Origin: Lentisphaeria bacterium UBA1829
GTDB lineage: Bacteria; Verrucomicrobiota; Lentisphaeria; Victivallales; UBA1829
Direction of reading: 5' to 3'
Assembly: GCA_002338895.1 (NCBI GenBank)
Contig: DDJH01000068.1
Location: 188 to 8,590 of the forward strand
Length of the DNA stretch: 8,403 nt
The translations under genes and the position numbers were made by a program. Positions 1 to 5,854 of this stretch are shown in pieces; the stretch's first letter is position 1, and each line of letters opens with the position of its first letter. The notes beneath the pieces are model-generated. The model was given only the letters and a program-made list of their open reading frames with translations, was not told the DNA's origin and ran no database searches.

Positions 1-198
1 CCGCGCGAAATCGGAATTTACAAGTATAATCAGGAACGGAAAAAACAGAATCACCGCTACCGCCTCGTCGAGGATTCCGGCGTGCTGTATATCAATGGAA
101 AAAAATTCAAGGCTCTGTTGAACGGCTGCTTTGTCATGATCGATTTCGACACACATCCGGAACAGAAGAAAATCGTGGAAGCATTTGAATCTTTTTAA
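1..198 (+). CDS. 3' end of an unrecognised protein gene (partial)
   Basis: The frame beginning at base 1 is open for 65 codons and ends at TAA 196-198. The start lies outside the window. The visible C-terminal part is hydrophilic and mixed-charge: a basic stretch (QERKKQNHRYR), then a segment that looks like beta strands (VLYINGKKFKALLNGCFVMIDFD), ending EAFESF. I see no membrane segment, signal or catalytic motif and I do not recognise the family. A strong intrinsic terminator begins 2 nt after the stop, which supports this frame as a real gene end and marks the end of its transcript. No function is proposed. Confidence 0.7.
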   Translation, partial: PREIGIYKYNQERKKQNHRYRLVEDSGVLYINGKKFKALLNGCFVMIDFDTHPEQKKIVEAFESF

Positions 199-199
199 T

Positions 200-230
200 A
201 CGGGAAAACAGGTTCTGTTTTCCCGTTTTT
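200..230 (+). terminator. Rho-independent terminator of the upstream gene
   Basis: A perfect 12-bp inverted repeat (ACGGGAAAACAG at 200-211, CTGTTTTCCCGT at 215-226) encloses a 3-nt GTT loop and runs into a T-tract at 226-230. It starts 2 nt after the TAA of the upstream gene. No A-tract precedes the hairpin, so it reads as a one-directional terminator. It separates the upstream transcript from ppdK. Confidence 0.93.
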
Positions 231-305
231 GTTTCTGCCGCTGTGCGAGGGGCTGATGCGCCGCGGCAGGTATAACCAGCAAAGAGAAGAGAAAGGGAGT
301 CTCGT

Positions 306-665
306 ATGGCACAAAGACGAAAATCAAGTGATGCCGCTCCGAAAACAGCGAAATCCGTATCAGCAAAAAATGTAAAAACCGTCGTGAAGGCGGCCGCAGA
401 GAAAAAGGCCGCTCCTGGGAAGAAGGAATCTGTCGCCGCAAAAAAGCCAGCCCCGGCGAAAAAGGAAGTTGTCGTGAAGAAAGAGGCAGTTGTGAAGAAG
501 GGGACCGCCGCTGTGAAGAAGGCGGCGCCGGTGAAGAAGGCCGCAGAAGTGAAGAAGGCTCCTGCCGTGAAGGCGGCCGCGAAGAAGTCAAGTCCGGTCA
601 AAAAAGCCGCGGCAAAGAAATCGGTTTCCGTCAAAAAGGCGGCTCCGGAGAAGAGTGCTAAGAAA
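306..665 (+). other. Histone H1-like Lys/Ala/Pro/Val repeat region encoding the PPDK N-terminal tail
   Basis: Residues 1-120 of the ppdK product contain 36 Lys, 32 Ala and only 7 acidic residues by my count, and no aromatic residue, Leu, Ile or Cys. The second half is built from degenerate units of the form VKKAAP, VKKAAE, VKKAPA and VKKAAAKKS. This composition matches intrinsically disordered, nucleic-acid-binding tails such as eukaryotic H1 C-termini and bacterial H1-like or AlgP-type proteins. That is a similarity of composition, not proof of homology. It is in frame with the enzyme, has its own strong ribosome site, and ends just before the conserved PPDK core. Polyanion binding (DNA, RNA or polyphosphate) is inference. 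Confidence 0.85.
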
Positions 666-3374
666 TATGTCTATTTGTTCGGACGGGGAATCTCCGAGGG
701 AAAAGCCGATATGAAAAATCTGCTCGGCGGAAAAGGAGCAAATCTGGCTGAAATGGCCAATTTGAATCTGCCGGTTCCCGCCGGATTCACGATCACAACA
801 GAGTGCTGCGTGGATTATTTCCGCTCGGGCGCGCTCCCGGAATCGCTCGAAAATGAGGTGCTCGCCGCATTGAAACGCGTGGAAGAGACGATGGGAATGA
901 AATTCGGCGCGGAAAGCAATCCGCTGCTGGTCTCCTGCCGGTCCGGTGCGCGTTCGTCCATGCCCGGGATGATGGAGACCGTGCTGAACGTCGGTCTCTC
1001 CTCCAAAACCATTCCCGGACTGATTAAAAAGACCAAAAACGAACGATTTGTCTACGACGCCTACCGCCGCCTCATCATGATGTATTCCGACGTGGTGATG
1101 GAAAAGGCCGAAGGAATCGAACCGGAGGACGGAAAGGGAATCCGCAAACTTCTGGATGAGCAGCTGGAAGCTCTCAAAAAGACAAAGAAATACAAATCCG
1201 ATACCGATCTGACCGTGGCGGATCTGAAAAAACTGTGCACGGATTTCAAGAAAACGGTTAAAAAAGTTCTCGGAAAAGAGTTCCCGGACGACGCAATGAG
1301 CCAGCTCCAGGGAGCGATTCTCGCCGTGTTCAAGAGCTGGAACGGAAAGAAGGCTGTTTCGTATCGCCGGATTGAAGGGATTCCGGACGACTGGGGAACC
1401 GCCGTCAACGTGCAGTCGATGGTGTTCGGAAATATGGGAGACACCTCCGCAACCGGCGTTGCGTTCACCCGCGACCCCGCCACCGGAAGCAACAAGTTCT
1501 ACGGGGAATGGCTGGTCAACGCGCAGGGCGAGGACGTCGTGGCAGGTACCCGTACGCCGAACCCGCTGAACAACGAAACAAAGAACGAGCGCAACAAGAA
1601 CCTTCCTTCGATGCAGGAACTCCTGCCCGCGATCTACAAACAGCTCTTCGAGATCCGGAACAAGCTGGAGAAACACTATCACGATATGCTGGATATCGAA
1701 TTCACCATTCAGGAGAAGAAGCTCTATATGCTTCAGTGCCGCGTCGGCAAACGCACCGGGACGGCCGCTCTGAACATGGCGATGGATATGCTGGATGAGA
1801 AACTCATCGGAGAAAAAGAGGCCGTGATGCGTCTTTCTCCCGCCCAGCTGGATGAACTGCTGCACCCGATTCTGGATCCGAAAGCCGAGAAGAAGGCGGA
1901 AGTGATCGTCAAGGGACTGCCCGCGGGACCGGGCGGAGCCGTCGGACAGATCGTTTTCAGCTCGGAAAAGGCGATGGAGCTTGCGGCAAGGAAAGTCCCC
2001 TGCATCCTGGTGCGGGAAGAGACCAATCCGGAAGATGTGGAAGGCATGCGCGCCGCCAGCGGAATTCTCACCGCGCGGGGCGGAATGACCAGTCATGCGG
2101 CGCTCGTCTGCCGCGGATGGGGCAAGTGCTGCATTGTGGGGGCAGGGGATCTCAATATCTCCGAGTCCGCCAAAACGCTGAAGATCGGAAAGAAAACCTT
2201 CAAGGAAGGCGATATCCTGAGTCTGAACGGAAGCCGCGGATACGTCTACGCCGGCAAGGTGGCGACCATGGATTCCGGAAAGAATCCGCGCTTCCAGAAG
2301 TTCATGGCGCTGGTGGACAAGTTCCGCAAACTCGGCGTCCGGACCAATGCGGATACCGCCGAGGATGCGACGGTCGCCCGCTCGTTCGGCGCGGAGGGAA
2401 TCGGGCTTTTCCGGATCGAGCACATGTTCTACGGAAAGAACTGCGAAAAGCCGCTGTTCGCGCTGCGGAAGATGATTCTCTGCTCGGGAGAGGCGGAACG
2501 CATCGCGGCCCTGAAGGAGCTTTTCCCCTATATCAAAAAGGATATCAAGGCGACTCTGACGGCGATGAAGGGCTATCCGGTCACAATCCGTCTGATGGAT
2601 CCGCCGCTGCATGAGTTCGTGCCGCAGAGCGCGGACAAGATCCGGGAACTGGCAAAGAGTTTGAAGATCTCCGCCGCCGAGGTGCAGAAACGCGCCGATG
2701 CGCTGCATGAATCCAATCCGATGATGGGACACCGCGGAGTTCGTCTCGGCATCACCTATCCGGAAATTACGGAGACCCAGGTGCGCGCCATTTTCGAGTG
2801 CGCCGCCGAACTGCTGAAGTCCGGCGCGGAGTGCAAGCCCGAAATCATGATTCCCGTGACCTGCGACTCCCTCGAACTGCGGGATCAAAAGGCGATCGTC
2901 ACCCGCGTCGCGGAAGAGGTCAAAGCCAAGTTCAAGCTCAAAAAGCTGGACTATCTGGTCGGCACGATGATCGAAATTCCGCGCGCCGCTCTGCTCGCGG
3001 ACAAGATGGCCGAGGAGGCGGATTTCTTCTCCTTCGGAACCAACGATCTGACGCAGATGACGTTCGGATTCAGCCGCGATGACATCGGCGGATTCCTCGG
3101 AGCGTATCTGGAAAAGAAAATCCTCCCGGCCGATCCGTTCCAGACCATTGACCGCGACGGAGTCGGACTCCTGATCGAACATGCGGTGGACGCCGGACGC
3201 TCCGTCCGTCCCGAGCTGAAGATCGGAATCTGCGGAGAACAGGGCGGAGAGGCAAAATCCGTGGAGTTCTGCAACAGCATCGGTCTTTCCTATGTTTCGT
3301 GCAGTCCGTTCCGGGTCCCGCTGGCCCGTCTTGCCGCGGCCCAGGCCGCGATCGTGGACGAAAAGAAGAAATAA
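306..3374 (+). CDS. ppdK: Pyruvate, phosphate dikinase with a Lys/Ala-rich N-terminal extension
   Basis: Cytosolic enzyme interconverting pyruvate + ATP + Pi and PEP + AMP + PPi. The 1022-residue product has a typical PPDK core from about residue 121 (YVYLFGRGISEGKADMKNLLGGKGANLAEM). It has an N-terminal ATP-grasp nucleotide domain (RSGARSSMPGMMETVLN at about 212-228), a central swivelling phosphohistidine domain with GGMTSHAA (catalytic His597), and a C-terminal PEP/pyruvate TIM barrel (FFSFGTNDLTQMTFGFSRDD; active-site Cys976 in GICGEQGG; end SPFRVPLARLAAAQAA). From memory, characterised bacterial PPDKs are about 870-890 residues; the surplus is mainly residues 1-120, which are K/A-rich. 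The ATG at 306 is set by GGGAG at 295-299, 6 nt away; no convincing Shine-Dalgarno site precedes the core, so the tail appears genuine. One residue differs from the usual GEHGGDP: Gln979 replaces His. The gene appears monocistronic, flanked by terminators. Confidence 0.97.
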   Translation: MAQRRKSSDAAPKTAKSVSAKNVKTVVKAAAEKKAAPGKKESVAAKKPAPAKKEVVVKKEAVVKKGTAAVKKAAPVKKAAEVKKAPAVKAAAKKSSPVKKAAAKKSVSVKKAAPEKSAKKYVYLFGRGISEGKADMKNLLGGKGANLAEMANLNLPVPAGFTITTECCVDYFRSGALPESLENEVLAALKRVEETMGMKFGAESNPLLVSCRSGARSSMPGMMETVLNVGLSSKTIPGLIKKTKNERFVYDAYRRLIMMYSDVVMEKAEGIEPEDGKGIRKLLDEQLEALKKTKKYKSDTDLTVADLKKLCTDFKKTVKKVLGKEFPDDAMSQLQGAILAVFKSWNGKKAVSYRRIEGIPDDWGTAVNVQSMVFGNMGDTSATGVAFTRDPATGSNKFYGEWLVNAQGEDVVAGTRTPNPLNNETKNERNKNLPSMQELLPAIYKQLFEIRNKLEKHYHDMLDIEFTIQEKKLYMLQCRVGKRTGTAALNMAMDMLDEKLIGEKEAVMRLSPAQLDELLHPILDPKAEKKAEVIVKGLPAGPGGAVGQIVFSSEKAMELAARKVPCILVREETNPEDVEGMRAASGILTARGGMTSHAALVCRGWGKCCIVGAGDLNISESAKTLKIGKKTFKEGDILSLNGSRGYVYAGKVATMDSGKNPRFQKFMALVDKFRKLGVRTNADTAEDATVARSFGAEGIGLFRIEHMFYGKNCEKPLFALRKMILCSGEAERIAALKELFPYIKKDIKATLTAMKGYPVTIRLMDPPLHEFVPQSADKIRELAKSLKISAAEVQKRADALHESNPMMGHRGVRLGITYPEITETQVRAIFECAAELLKSGAECKPEIMIPVTCDSLELRDQKAIVTRVAEEVKAKFKLKKLDYLVGTMIEIPRAALLADKMAEEADFFSFGTNDLTQMTFGFSRDDIGGFLGAYLEKKILPADPFQTIDRDGVGLLIEHAVDAGRSVRPELKIGICGEQGGEAKSVEFCNSIGLSYVSCSPFRVPLARLAAAQAAIVDEKKK
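492..558 (+). repeat. Short in-frame direct repeat GTGAAGAAGG (4 copies)
   Basis: The 10-mer GTGAAGAAGG occurs exactly at 492-501, 513-522, 531-540 and 549-558, with spacings of 21, 18 and 18 nt, all multiples of three. Each copy encodes Val-Lys-Lys plus the first base of the next codon. A near copy is at 474 (GTGAAGAAAG). The regular 18-nt period suggests growth by duplication of a six-codon unit. This region is the most likely to vary in length between strains. Confidence 0.85.
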
Positions 3375-3407
3375 GCGCTTTTCCGAAAACGAGTTCATTT
3401 GATCGTG

Positions 3408-3447
3408 CGCCGTCCGATCTCCGACAGGGGACGGACGGCGTTCTTTT
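3408..3447 (+). terminator. Rho-independent terminator of ppdK
   Basis: A 9-bp GC-rich stem (CGCCGTCCG 3408-3416 with CGGACGGCG 3432-3440) is extended, after a bulged A3417, by TCTCC/GGGGA (3418-3422 with 3427-3431, one G-U) around a GACA tetraloop. TTCTTTT follows at 3441-3447. It lies 33 nt after the ppdK stop codon and separates ppdK from the trp transcription unit. Confidence 0.88.
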
Positions 3448-3457
3448 CTGTCTCAGA

Positions 3458-3477
3458 GAAAAAAATGATTTTTTTTC
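3458..3477. other. A-tract/T-tract inverted repeat upstream of the trp promoter
   Basis: Seven A (3459-3465), TGA, then eight T (3469-3476), bounded by G3458 and C3477, form an AT-only hairpin or bent-DNA element. It lies between the ppdK terminator and the candidate trp -35 box. It could act as an UP-element-like A/T tract for the trp promoter, or as a weak back-up terminator. The sequence alone does not decide. Confidence 0.4.
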
Positions 3478-3487
3478 AAACGGACGC

Positions 3488-3515
3488 TTGCATTTTAAAA
3501 ATGTGCAGGTAAATT
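3488..3515 (+). promoter_or_regulatory. Candidate sigma70-type promoter of the trp operon
   Basis: TTGCAT (3488-3493) and TAAATT (3510-3515) are separated by 16 nt and match the -35 and -10 consensus only partly (TTG of TTGACA; 4 of 6 for TATAAT). Transcription would start near 3522, just before the leader ribosome site (AAGGA near 3531-3535). The spacer holds an AT palindrome, ATTTTAAAAAT (3492-3502), flanked by TGCA on both sides (3489-3492, 3504-3507). That could be an operator, but it does not match a repressor site I can name. Position supports the call more than the match does. Confidence 0.4.
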
Positions 3516-3545
3516 ACGCGTTCATAGAAAAAGGATTTTAACACA

Positions 3546-3626
3546 ATGAAGAGCATCATTTACAGCATTCCCGTTCAGGGTTGGTGGCGTCGCGGAAGTC
3601 AATCTGCGGCGACTGATGCGTTTTAA
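3546..3626 (+). CDS. trpL: trp operon leader peptide with tandem Trp codons
   Basis: This 26-codon ORF (MKSIIYSIPVQG, then WW, RRG, ending ATDAF) starts at ATG 3546, is preceded by AAAAAGGA about 10 nt upstream, and ends at TAA 3624-3626. Two adjacent TGG codons at 3582-3587 (Trp13-Trp14) are the hallmark of a trp attenuator leader. The ORF lies directly upstream of competing hairpins and trpE. Its role is regulatory: when charged tRNA-Trp is scarce, the ribosome stalls at the tandem Trp codons and leaves 3599-3617 free to build the antiterminator. When Trp is ample, the ribosome reaches the stop codon and covers that segment. The size and Trp pair resemble enterobacterial TrpL in design, but the residues differ. 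Confidence 0.93.
   Translation: MKSIIYSIPVQGWWRRGSQSAATDAF
3588..3613 (+). promoter_or_regulatory. Attenuator 1:2 (pause or protector) hairpin
   Basis: CGTCGC (3588-3593), immediately after the Trp codons, can pair with GCGGCG (3606-3611; five Watson-Crick pairs and one U-G). Alternatively GTCGC (3589-3593) pairs perfectly with GCGAC (3609-3613). Either would sequester part of region 2 and so favour the downstream terminator when the leader is not translated, as in the classical 1:2 structure. The short stem makes this the least certain of the three attenuator structures. Confidence 0.6.
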
Positions 3627-3668
3627 AACATTGTAAGTAAATCAGTCGTTTCTGAAACGGCGGATTGA
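3599..3668 (+). promoter_or_regulatory. Attenuator 2:3 antiterminator structure
   Basis: TCAATCTGC (3599-3607) pairs with GCGGATTGA (3660-3668) over 9 bp with one U-G. Inside it, CGACTGAT (3610-3617) pairs perfectly with ATCAGTCG (3641-3648), with loop 3618-3640. The outer 3' strand is the same segment that forms the 5' arm of the terminator, so the two folds are mutually exclusive. Region 2 begins 12 nt past the last Trp codon, just outside the expected footprint of a ribosome stalled there. The leader stop codon lies within the inner loop, where a terminating ribosome would disrupt the fold. Confidence 0.85.
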
Positions 3669-3706
3669 CGAACTTGAAAGAGTTTCTCAATCCGCCGTTT
3701 TTTTTT
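3655..3706 (+). terminator. Attenuator 3:4 intrinsic terminator ahead of trpE
   Basis: A perfect 14-bp inverted repeat (AAACGGCGGATTGA 3655-3668 with TCAATCCGCCGTTT 3687-3700) is followed by an uninterrupted T-run to 3706 (nine T from 3698). The 18-nt loop may be shortened by GAA/TTC pairing at 3670-3672 with 3684-3686. It lies 28 nt after the leader stop and 51 nt before trpE. Its 5' arm also pairs with 3599-3607 in the antiterminator. This is the Trp-replete, transcription-off state. Confidence 0.93.
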
Positions 3707-3746
3707 GTTTCAAAAATCAAAATCAGGCAGCAAATAGAACAAACAT

Positions 3747-3751
3747 GGGAG
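3747..3751 (+). promoter_or_regulatory. Ribosome binding site that fixes the trpE start
   Basis: GGGAG is 6 nt upstream of ATG 3758. The trpE frame is open further upstream (to at least 3665), but that stretch encodes the attenuator terminator stem and U-tract and has no comparable ribosome site. This motif therefore places the start at 3758. Confidence 0.8.
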
Positions 3752-3757
3752 TTGAAA

Positions 3758-5245
3758 ATGCTGAAGGAACTGGATTTCAAGACGTTCACGGAACGCTGCG
3801 GAAAAGGTGCGGTGGTGCCGGTGTACCGGGAGTATCTTGCGGATATGGAGACGCCGGTGTCGGTTCTGAACAAATTCAAGGACGATGAGGAGGTTTTCCT
3901 GCTGGAGTCCGTGGAGGGTTCCGAACGCTGGGCGCGGTACTCCTTCATCGGCGTGAACCCCCATGCGACGCTGATGGAGTTCCCGGACCGGGTGGTGATC
4001 GACGACCGCGTGAAGGGACGCACGGAGCTGCCCGGGGCGGATGGACTGACGGTGCTGAAGAAAATTCTCGCGGAGAGCCGTCTGGTGGAAAGCGCGGATC
4101 TGCCGCCGCTGACGGGTGGGGCGATCGGATATGTGTCGTACGATGCGGTCCGCAAGTTTGAACCGTCAGTCAAGCTGGAGTTCGAGGAGGGGACGCCGCT
4201 TCTCTGCTTCATGCTCACGGATGAGATGATCGCATTCGACAATGTGCGGCATACGATTATCGTATCGGTCTGCGCACGGCCGTCGGCGGATGTGCCGCTG
4301 CGGGAGTCGTACGACGACGCCATCCGGAGGATCGAAAAACTTCATGAACGCCTGAAGGGCGCTCATCCTCTTCCGGAAGCGTCGGAGGAGGATGAAAAGG
4401 AGAAAAAGGCAAAACCGTTCGAGTCCGAAATGTCGTGCGCGGAGTTCTGCGAGATGGTCGAACAGGCAAAGCAGGCCATTCGCGACGGCGAGTGCATCCA
4501 GATCGTGCTCTCTCAGAAATTCACGGCGGAGGCTCCGACCGATGCGTTGCATCTCTATCGGGCGCTGCGTCTGATCAATCCGTCGCCGTACACCTTCTTC
4601 ACCAAGTTCGGGGGGCGGACCCTGATCGGGGCCTCTCCGGAAGAACTGGTGAAACTCACCGGACGCACGGCTTCGGTCCGTCCGATCGCCGGAACCCGTC
4701 CGAGAGGGAAAAATGAACAGGACGATCTCAAACTCGCCGCCGATATGCTCGACAGCGAAAAGGAGCGCGCCGAACATATCATGCTGGTCGATCTCGGACG
4801 CAACGACATCGGACGGGTCGCCGCCAGAGGCGCCGTCCAGGTCAAGGAGTTCATGACCGTCGAACGCTACTCCCATGTGATGCACATGGTCTCCCATGTG
4901 GAGGCGGAACTCAAGGAGGGGTGCGACTGCTTCGATCTCTTCCGCTCGGCTTTCCCCGCCGGAACTCTCTCCGGCGCGCCGAAGATCCGGGCCATGCAGC
5001 TGATCGCCGAATACGAACACTCTCCGCGCGGCATCTACGGCGGCGCGGCCGGATATTTCAGCTACTCGGGAAATATGGATTTCGCCATCGTGATCCGGAC
5101 CATGATTCTGGAGGGAAAGAAGCTCATCATGCGGGCGGGAGCGGGAATCGTGGCCGATTCCGTCCCGGCGGAAGAGTATCAGGAAACACTCAACAAGTCC
5201 AGGGCGGTATTCAAGGCTGCGGAACTCGCGGCGCGAATCGACTGA
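3758..5245 (+). CDS. trpE: Anthranilate synthase component I
   Basis: With the TrpG glutaminase it converts chorismate and glutamine to anthranilate, the committed step of tryptophan synthesis. The 495-residue product is normal for TrpE. An N-terminal domain carries the LLES motif (48-51) that in characterised TrpE binds tryptophan for feedback inhibition. The C-terminal chorismate-binding domain shows IQIVLSQKF (247-255), GASPEELVKL (291-300), PIAGTRPRG (309-317; Ala311 where many aminodeoxychorismate synthases have Lys), ERAEHIMLVDLGRNDIGRV (336-354), AGTLSGAPKIRAMQLI (401-416) and GGAAGYFSYSGNMDFAIVIRT (about 428-448). A charged linker (209-220, rich in Glu and Lys) joins the two domains. 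It is the first structural gene after the attenuator; trpG follows 17 nt later. Ala codon choice shifts from GCG to GCC partway through. Confidence 0.97.
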   Translation: MLKELDFKTFTERCGKGAVVPVYREYLADMETPVSVLNKFKDDEEVFLLESVEGSERWARYSFIGVNPHATLMEFPDRVVIDDRVKGRTELPGADGLTVLKKILAESRLVESADLPPLTGGAIGYVSYDAVRKFEPSVKLEFEEGTPLLCFMLTDEMIAFDNVRHTIIVSVCARPSADVPLRESYDDAIRRIEKLHERLKGAHPLPEASEEDEKEKKAKPFESEMSCAEFCEMVEQAKQAIRDGECIQIVLSQKFTAEAPTDALHLYRALRLINPSPYTFFTKFGGRTLIGASPEELVKLTGRTASVRPIAGTRPRGKNEQDDLKLAADMLDSEKERAEHIMLVDLGRNDIGRVAARGAVQVKEFMTVERYSHVMHMVSHVEAELKEGCDCFDLFRSAFPAGTLSGAPKIRAMQLIAEYEHSPRGIYGGAAGYFSYSGNMDFAIVIRTMILEGKKLIMRAGAGIVADSVPAEEYQETLNKSRAVFKAAELAARID

Positions 5246-5262
5246 GAAAGGAGAGAAAGAAA

Positions 5263-5853
5263 ATGATTTTCATGATTGACAATTACGACTCGTTTACATA
5301 TAATCTTGTTCAGTATCTGGAGATGCTGGAGGCGGATGTGACGGTGCGCCGGAATGATGAGACGTCGCTGGAGGAGATTGCGTCGCTGAATCCGGAGGCA
5401 CTGGTGATCTCGCCCGGACCCGGACGGCCCTCCTCCGCCGGAATCTCCATGGACGCAATCCGGTACTTCGCCGGAAAGATTCCGATTCTCGGGGTCTGCC
5501 TCGGTCATCAGGCGATCGGCGAGGTGTTCGGCGGAAAGGTGGTGCATGCAAAGAACTTGATGCATGGAAAGACCAGTCCCGTGACGCACGACGGAAAAGG
5601 GCTCTTCGAAGGAATCCCCCAGAATTTCAAGGCGATGCGCTACCATTCGCTCGCCGTCGAAGCCGCCTCTCTGCCCGCGTGCCTGGAGATCTCGGGCCGG
5701 AGCGACGACGGCGAAATCATGGCTCTGCGCCATCGCGAATATCCGATCGAATCCATTCAGTACCATCCCGAGTCAATCGCCACCGTCAGCGGCAAACGGC
5801 AGCTCGCCAACTTCCTGAAACTCGCCGCACATTTCAGGGAAGGGAGAAAATAA
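5263..5853 (+). CDS. trpG: Anthranilate synthase component II (glutamine amidotransferase)
   Basis: Class I glutamine amidotransferase of 196 residues that releases ammonia from glutamine and passes it to TrpE. It begins with the typical MIDNYDSFTYNLVQYL. The motif SPGPGRPSSAG (50-60) is followed by the nucleophile elbow GVCLGHQAIG with Cys79. The catalytic His168 and Glu170 lie in IQYHPESI. MHGK (100-103) and RYHSL (126-130) are also family marks. ATG 5263 is 9 nt after GGAG (5250-5253); the frame stays open upstream, but that part overlaps trpE in another frame. The same family also serves as PabA, and such subunits can be shared with folate synthesis; the position in the trp operon favours TrpG. 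It is stand-alone, not fused to trpE or trpD. Confidence 0.96.
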   Translation: MIFMIDNYDSFTYNLVQYLEMLEADVTVRRNDETSLEEIASLNPEALVISPGPGRPSSAGISMDAIRYFAGKIPILGVCLGHQAIGEVFGGKVVHAKNLMHGKTSPVTHDGKGLFEGIPQNFKAMRYHSLAVEAASLPACLEISGRSDDGEIMALRHREYPIESIQYHPESIATVSGKRQLANFLKLAAHFREGRK

Positions 5854-5854
5854 C

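Noticed and set aside
271..276. TATAAC as a -10 box for ppdK
   Set aside because: It matches the consensus at 5 of 6 bases, but no -35-like hexamer lies at 15-19 nt upstream (the area is G-rich), so a promoter cannot be supported beyond this lone hexamer.
134..634. Minus-strand open frame encoding a Phe/Ala/Thr-rich repeat protein
   Set aside because: It is the reverse complement of the Lys/Ala repeat tail of ppdK (AAG/AAA read backwards as CTT/TTT). It also crosses the terminator at 200-230.
588..3398. A 936-codon open frame on the minus strand, antisense to nearly all of ppdK
   Set aside because: It mirrors the ppdK codons, as expected in GC-rich DNA where the antisense frame seldom meets a stop. 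The translation has no recognisable domain and ppdK is unmistakable.
3546..3706. T-box riboswitch or TRAP-binding leader controlling trpE
   Set aside because: I see no T-box bulge sequence and no series of spaced GAG/UAG triplets. The tandem Trp codons and competing hairpins explain the region better.
3665..3757. A longer trpE start upstream of ATG 3758
   Set aside because: The extra sequence is the attenuator terminator stem and T-tract, encodes a non-conserved Phe-rich stretch and has no ribosome site, whereas GGGAG precedes 3758 at 6 nt.
4921..5262. Upstream extension of the trpG frame into trpE
   Set aside because: The translated extension is arginine-rich out-of-frame trpE sequence. 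The conserved TrpG N-terminus (MIDNYDSFTYN) begins at 5263-5274 behind a good ribosome site.
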